From: an uncultured Lachnospiraceae bacterium
GTDB taxonomy: Bacteria; Bacillota; Clostridia; Lachnospirales; Lachnospiraceae
Assembly: GCA_910578405.1 (NCBI GenBank)
Contig: CAJTQO010000065.1
Location: forward strand, 1 to 8,055
Length of the DNA stretch: 8,055 nucleotides
Direction of reading: 5' to 3'
The notes beneath the pieces are model-generated. The model worked only from the letters and a program-made list of their open reading frames with translations. It was not told the DNA's origin and made no database searches. The position numbers were made by a program, and so were the translations under genes. Positions 5,490 through 8,055 of this stretch are shown piece after piece. Within the stretch, counting starts at the first letter, position 1. Each line of letters starts with the position of its first letter.

Positions 5490-6496
5490 CACTGCGAGAA
5501 TTTTTATCCGAGCGGATGGGACGCATCGTCCTCCAGTTAATCTGCGCCGGACTGGCGGCGCTATTCCTTTTTGCTACAGGGACGCAGCCGGGTATTCTGG
5601 CCATTTTATTGCTCGTTCTTCTGTTGGTCTTTTCGGCGAAGCAAATTTACGATTTCTTTCATCAGTGTGCCTATCTTCGGGAGCTGGTGGCTATTTGGGA
5701 TGGCCTGGAGCAAAAATATCTGTTTGCGGAGTGTGTCCCGCCGCCCAAAGGTCTTTATGAGCGTAGGCTCTTTGACTTAATCCGCCGGGCCGGGCAAGCT
5801 ATGACCGGAACGGTATCTGACGCGGAAGCCTCCAAACGGGAGTACCGGGAATATGTGGAACGCTGGGTGCATGAAATCAAGGCCCCCATTACCGCCGCCC
5901 GTTTAATCTGCCGGAACCTGGACGGCGATACCCGCCGGAAATTGATTGTAGAGCTGGCGCAGATAGAAGCCAATATAGAGCGGGCCTTGTTCTACGCACG
6001 GGCAGAAAACCCGGAACAGGACTGTCTGTTCCGGCAGGTGAATCTGGGAGAAATTGCCTCCCAAGCAATTGAAAACCACCGTTCCCTACTGATTCAGAGC
6101 CACGTCCGGGTAGAAACGGAAAATTTGAATCACACCGTCTATACCGATGAAAAGTGGGCAGCCTTTATTTTAGGCCAGTTACTTCAAAATGCGGCCCGCT
6201 ATCGGGGAGCCGAACCCGTTATCACTCTCTGCGCAAAACCGCATGGAAAACAAATTCAGCTTATCGTTCAGGACAACGGCATCGGCATCCCGTCTCATGA
6301 GCTGGCCCGTGTGTTTGACCGGGGATTCACCGGCAGCAACGGGCGAAGCCGGGGAGGCTCTACCGGTATGGGATTGTACCTGTGCAAAAAACTGGCTTCT
6401 TTTTTGGATATGGGGCTGCGTATTGTTTCGCGGGAGGGAGAAGGAACGGCGGTTACGCTAACCTTTCCCGCAAAGGAGAATCTTACAAAATTGTAA
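5486..6496 (+). CDS. Intramembrane-sensing histidine kinase, BceS-like (336 aa)
   Basis: Two hydrophobic helices (about 12-31 and 37-51) are joined by only about six residues, so there is no real extracellular sensor domain. This is the hallmark of BceS-type kinases, which detect peptide antibiotics through the partner transporter. The dimerisation/phospho-acceptor box is YVERWVHEIKAPITAARL, with His129. The ATPase domain has the N box QLLQNAARY (Asn235), G1 DNGIGI (263-268), F-box region VFDRGFTG (277-284) and G2 GSTGMGLYL (291-299), so all catalytic elements are intact. The ATG lies within ATGA shared with the regulator's stop, so translation is coupled. The last codons and stop (TAA, 6494-6496) are part of a BceR-type operator. 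Length is normal for the group. The target antibiotic cannot be inferred; bacitracin- or lantibiotic-like peptides are typical. Confidence 0.93.
   Translation: MTLREFLSERMGRIVLQLICAGLAALFLFATGTQPGILAILLLVLLLVFSAKQIYDFFHQCAYLRELVAIWDGLEQKYLFAECVPPPKGLYERRLFDLIRRAGQAMTGTVSDAEASKREYREYVERWVHEIKAPITAARLICRNLDGDTRRKLIVELAQIEANIERALFYARAENPEQDCLFRQVNLGEIASQAIENHRSLLIQSHVRVETENLNHTVYTDEKWAAFILGQLLQNAARYRGAEPVITLCAKPHGKQIQLIVQDNGIGIPSHELARVFDRGFTGSNGRSRGGSTGMGLYLCKKLASFLDMGLRIVSREGEGTAVTLTFPAKENLTKL
6483..6496. promoter_or_regulatory. BceR-type operator, TTACA-N4-TGTAA
   Basis: TTACA (6483-6487), AAAT, TGTAA (6492-6496) is an exact match to the TNACA-N4-TGTAA inverted repeat described for BceR-like regulators of Firmicutes. 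The dyad extends to 7-bp arms, CTTACAA and TTGTAAG, around two bases (6482-6497). It overlaps the 3' end of the kinase gene and lies 72 bp before the transporter ATPase start, where an activator of the transporter genes would bind. A clear promoter downstream is not obvious; TATCCT (6541-6546) is a weak -10 candidate. Confidence 0.75.
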
Positions 6497-6522
6497 GGAA
6501 AATCAATAGCAATCCGATACCG

Positions 6523-6561
6523 CCTCCTTTGCATCCGGTGTATCCTAAGACGCAAAGGAGG
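6523..6561 (+). promoter_or_regulatory. Hairpin that sequesters the ABC ATPase ribosome binding site
   Basis: CCTCCTTTGC (6523-6532) is perfectly complementary to GCAAAGGAGG (6552-6561), giving a 10-bp stem with a 19-nt loop. The 3' arm contains the whole ribosome binding site AAAGGAGG, which is 7 nt before ATG 6569. Folding would block translation initiation. TTTTCTT follows the stem, so a leaky terminator or attenuator between kinase and transporter is the alternative reading. Confidence 0.6.
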
Positions 6562-6568
6562 TTTTCTT

Positions 6569-7326
6569 ATGCTTCAAGTGCAAAATATCGAAAAATATTA
6601 CGGAAGTAAAAACAATGTCACCAAGGCCCTGGACCGGGTAAGTTTTGACGTGGAGGCTGGAGAATTCCTGGCCATTATGGGCGCGTCGGGCAGCGGGAAA
6701 ACCACCCTGCTCAACTGCATCTCCACCATCGACGCCGTCAGCGCCGGCAAAATCCTGTTGGATGGGGGAGCATAGCTAATCTCGGCGAGGAAGAACTGGC
6801 GAAATTCCGCCGGGAGCGGCTGGGTTTTGTGTTTCAGGATTTTAACCTGCTGGATACCCTGACGGTTGAGGAAAACATCGGCCTGGCGCTCTCACTGAAT
6901 CATATCGACCCTAAAACGGTGCAAGACCGGGTACGGAACGTGGCGCAAAAGCTGGCAATCACCGATATCCTACTCAAATTCCCCTACCAGATTTCCGGCG
7001 GCCAGAAACAGCGGACTGCCTGCGCACGGGCGATAGTCGCAGGGCAGTCGCTGCTGCTGGCGGACGAACCCACCGGGGCATTGGACTCTAAAGCGTCCAA
7101 AAATCTGCTGGAGATTATGACCGCCATGAATCGTGATATGGGAGCCACCATTCTTATGGTCACTCACGACGCTTACAGCGCCAGCTACGCCAAGCGGGCT
7201 CTTTTCCTAAAGGATGGCCGGGTATTCAACGAACTTCTGCGGGGGGAACGGGGAAGGCCGGTATTCTACCACGAAATTCTGAATGTCCTTGCCGCGTTAG
7301 GAGGTGATGTCAGTGACGTTATCTGA
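6569..7326 (+). pseudogene. ABC transporter ATP-binding protein, BceA-like, frameshifted
   Basis: The gene reads as two frames. Residues 1-68 (6569-6775) contain the Walker A GASGSGKTT (38-46) and stop at TAG 6773-6775. The rest continues in the -1 frame: ANLGEEELAKFRRERLGFVF, then the Q-loop MFQDFNLLDTLT (from 6829), signature ISGGQKQR (from 6991), Walker B LLLADEPTGALDS and switch His in VTHD, ending at TGA 7324-7326. One extra G in the GGGGG run at 6764-6768 would restore a single 252-residue protein reading LDGGSIANLGEEEL, the normal BceA length. Nothing else looks damaged. The cause is either a true one-base loss or a homopolymer sequencing error; there is no classical -1 slippery heptamer. 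When intact, it powers the permease encoded next for resistance to peptide antibiotics. The ribosome binding site AAAGGAGG is excellent but lies in a hairpin. Confidence 0.85.
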
Positions 7327-8055
7327 ACTATCCCTACGAAACGCCAGGCGGCAGGCGAGAGATTACCTGGTGTACTTTGCCACTATCGTAATGGCCGCAG
7401 CGCTGCTGTATTCCTTCAACGGATTGGCATTTTCCAAGGAAATCCAACAGCTTTCAAAAGAAATGGCTACGCTGCCTCCCATAATCGTCCTGGCCAGCAT
7501 CGTTGTTGTGTGCATTTTCGGCTGGCTGGTAAGCTATGCCACTGAGTTCATGCTTTCCCGCCGGAGCCGGGAATTGGGAACCTATATACTGATTGGGTTG
7601 ACAAACAGGCAGGTAGCGCGGCTGTTCTTCCTGGAAAATCTGACGGTGGGCGGCGCGGCTCTTGCACTGGGACTGACGCTTGGCGGATTGCTCTACCAGA
7701 TTCTGCGGGCGATTCTGTTTGCCATGTTCCGCCTGCCTTATCATTTCACACTGGTGCTCTCCCTCCCAGCGGCGGGGCTGACCTTGCTCTATTTCGTCCT
7801 GATTTACCTCCACGCCCTTCGGAAAAGCCGAAAGCGCATCCGCAAAATGAAGATTTACGACCTCATCTATTTTGAGCGGCAGAATGAATGCGTGGCTATC
7901 CGGAGCGGAAAACTCCGCCGCCGGATGTTTGGCGTTTCCATTCTGTTGGGCGCGGCAGGGACTGTTTTGCTGATGGCTCAGGATTTGATTCTTGGCGTCA
8001 TCGGGGCCGGGTGTCTGATTGCCGCTTTGTTTGGCTTTTTTCTCAGCTTTTCCTC
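7313..8055 (+). CDS. ABC transporter permease, FtsX-like, BceB-like (partial, 3' end outside window)
   Basis: The chosen start is GTG 7313-7315, because AGGAGG (7299-7304) is 8 nt upstream. The in-frame ATG at 7307 would be only 2 nt from it. It overlaps the ATPase gene by 14 bp. The 247 codons visible have no stop. The opening SLRNARRQARDYLVYFATIV is typical of BceB. Hydrophobic segments lie at about 18-40, 56-77, 104-136, 145-166 and 205-246. After the second comes the cytoplasmic SRRSRELGTYILIGL (82-96), and YDLIYFERQNE (182-192) follows the fourth. This matches the first FtsX-type unit of BceB proteins, which usually have ten membrane helices and a large extracellular domain after helix seven; that domain is not reached here. 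It should pair with the ATPase and also act as sensor for the kinase. The symbol is withheld because the substrate is unknown. Confidence 0.88.
   Translation, partial: MTLSELSLRNARRQARDYLVYFATIVMAAALLYSFNGLAFSKEIQQLSKEMATLPPIIVLASIVVVCIFGWLVSYATEFMLSRRSRELGTYILIGLTNRQVARLFFLENLTVGGAALALGLTLGGLLYQILRAILFAMFRLPYHFTLVLSLPAAGLTLLYFVLIYLHALRKSRKRIRKMKIYDLIYFERQNECVAIRSGKLRRRMFGVSILLGAAGTVLLMAQDLILGVIGAGCLIAALFGFFLSFS

Noticed and set aside
6761..6775. Programmed -1 ribosomal frameshift in the ATPase gene
   Set aside because: The site reads T GGG GGA, not a classical X XXY YYZ heptamer, and this ATPase family is not known to use recoding; a base loss or sequencing error is simpler.
7454..7813. 119-residue minus-strand open frame
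   Set aside because: It is antisense to the well-supported permease gene and highly Gln/Arg-rich, typical of a shadow frame.

Overview
The window looks like chromosomal DNA of a low-to-moderate G+C Clostridia member, most likely Lachnospiraceae. The basis is strong AGGAGG-type ribosome binding sites, Firmicutes-style protein families and a Bce-type peptide-resistance module. The genus cannot be read from the sequence. Genes are arranged in two blocks that point away from each other, with a non-coding region (about 3968-4820) between them.

Left block (165-3967, all minus strand). In order of transcription: a nucleoside phosphorylase (3218-3967), a bacterial-type poly(ADP-ribose) glycohydrolase of the TIGR02452 family (2349-3188), a tRNA-dihydrouridine synthase-like flavoprotein (1033-2058), a GreA-type elongation factor (526-1029) and a 65-residue protein of unknown function (165-362). 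A near-consensus promoter (TTGCCA, 17 bp, TATAAT; 4031-4059) drives the first pair. A second, weaker promoter candidate (2277-2305) lies ahead of the dus-greA pair. A 155-bp MITE-like element with 15-bp terminal inverted repeats (2094-2248) sits between that candidate promoter and dus. A diverged, left-truncated relative of the element fills positions 1-132.

Centre (3968-4820). Two adjacent 7-bp hairpins (4144-4187) precede a dense tandem array (4257-4768). Its core is exactly 30 uninterrupted copies of a 14-bp degenerate unit, RYGCTTCTGSACAA, bordered on the left by longer 16-bp palindromic relatives. It is not a CRISPR, because there are no spacers, and it is probably not coding. It ends about 50 bp before the response-regulator start, so its last unit may take part in that promoter.

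Right block (4821-8055, plus strand). A complete Bce-type two-component system (OmpR-family regulator and a short intramembrane-sensing histidine kinase, overlapping by 4 bp) is followed by its ABC transporter: an ATPase broken by an apparent one-base loss in a G run, then an FtsX-like permease that runs off the window. The last codons of the kinase contain a perfect TNACA-N4-TGTAA inverted repeat, the site type known for BceR-like regulators. The next 40 bp can fold so that the ATPase ribosome binding site is buried. Together these suggest that the regulator controls the transporter separately from its own operon. This block looks richer in G+C (many CGG, GCC and GGC codons) than the left block, so it may have been acquired separately.

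The most unusual item is the 14-bp array. The regulatory signals between kinase and transporter are the best-supported functional prediction.
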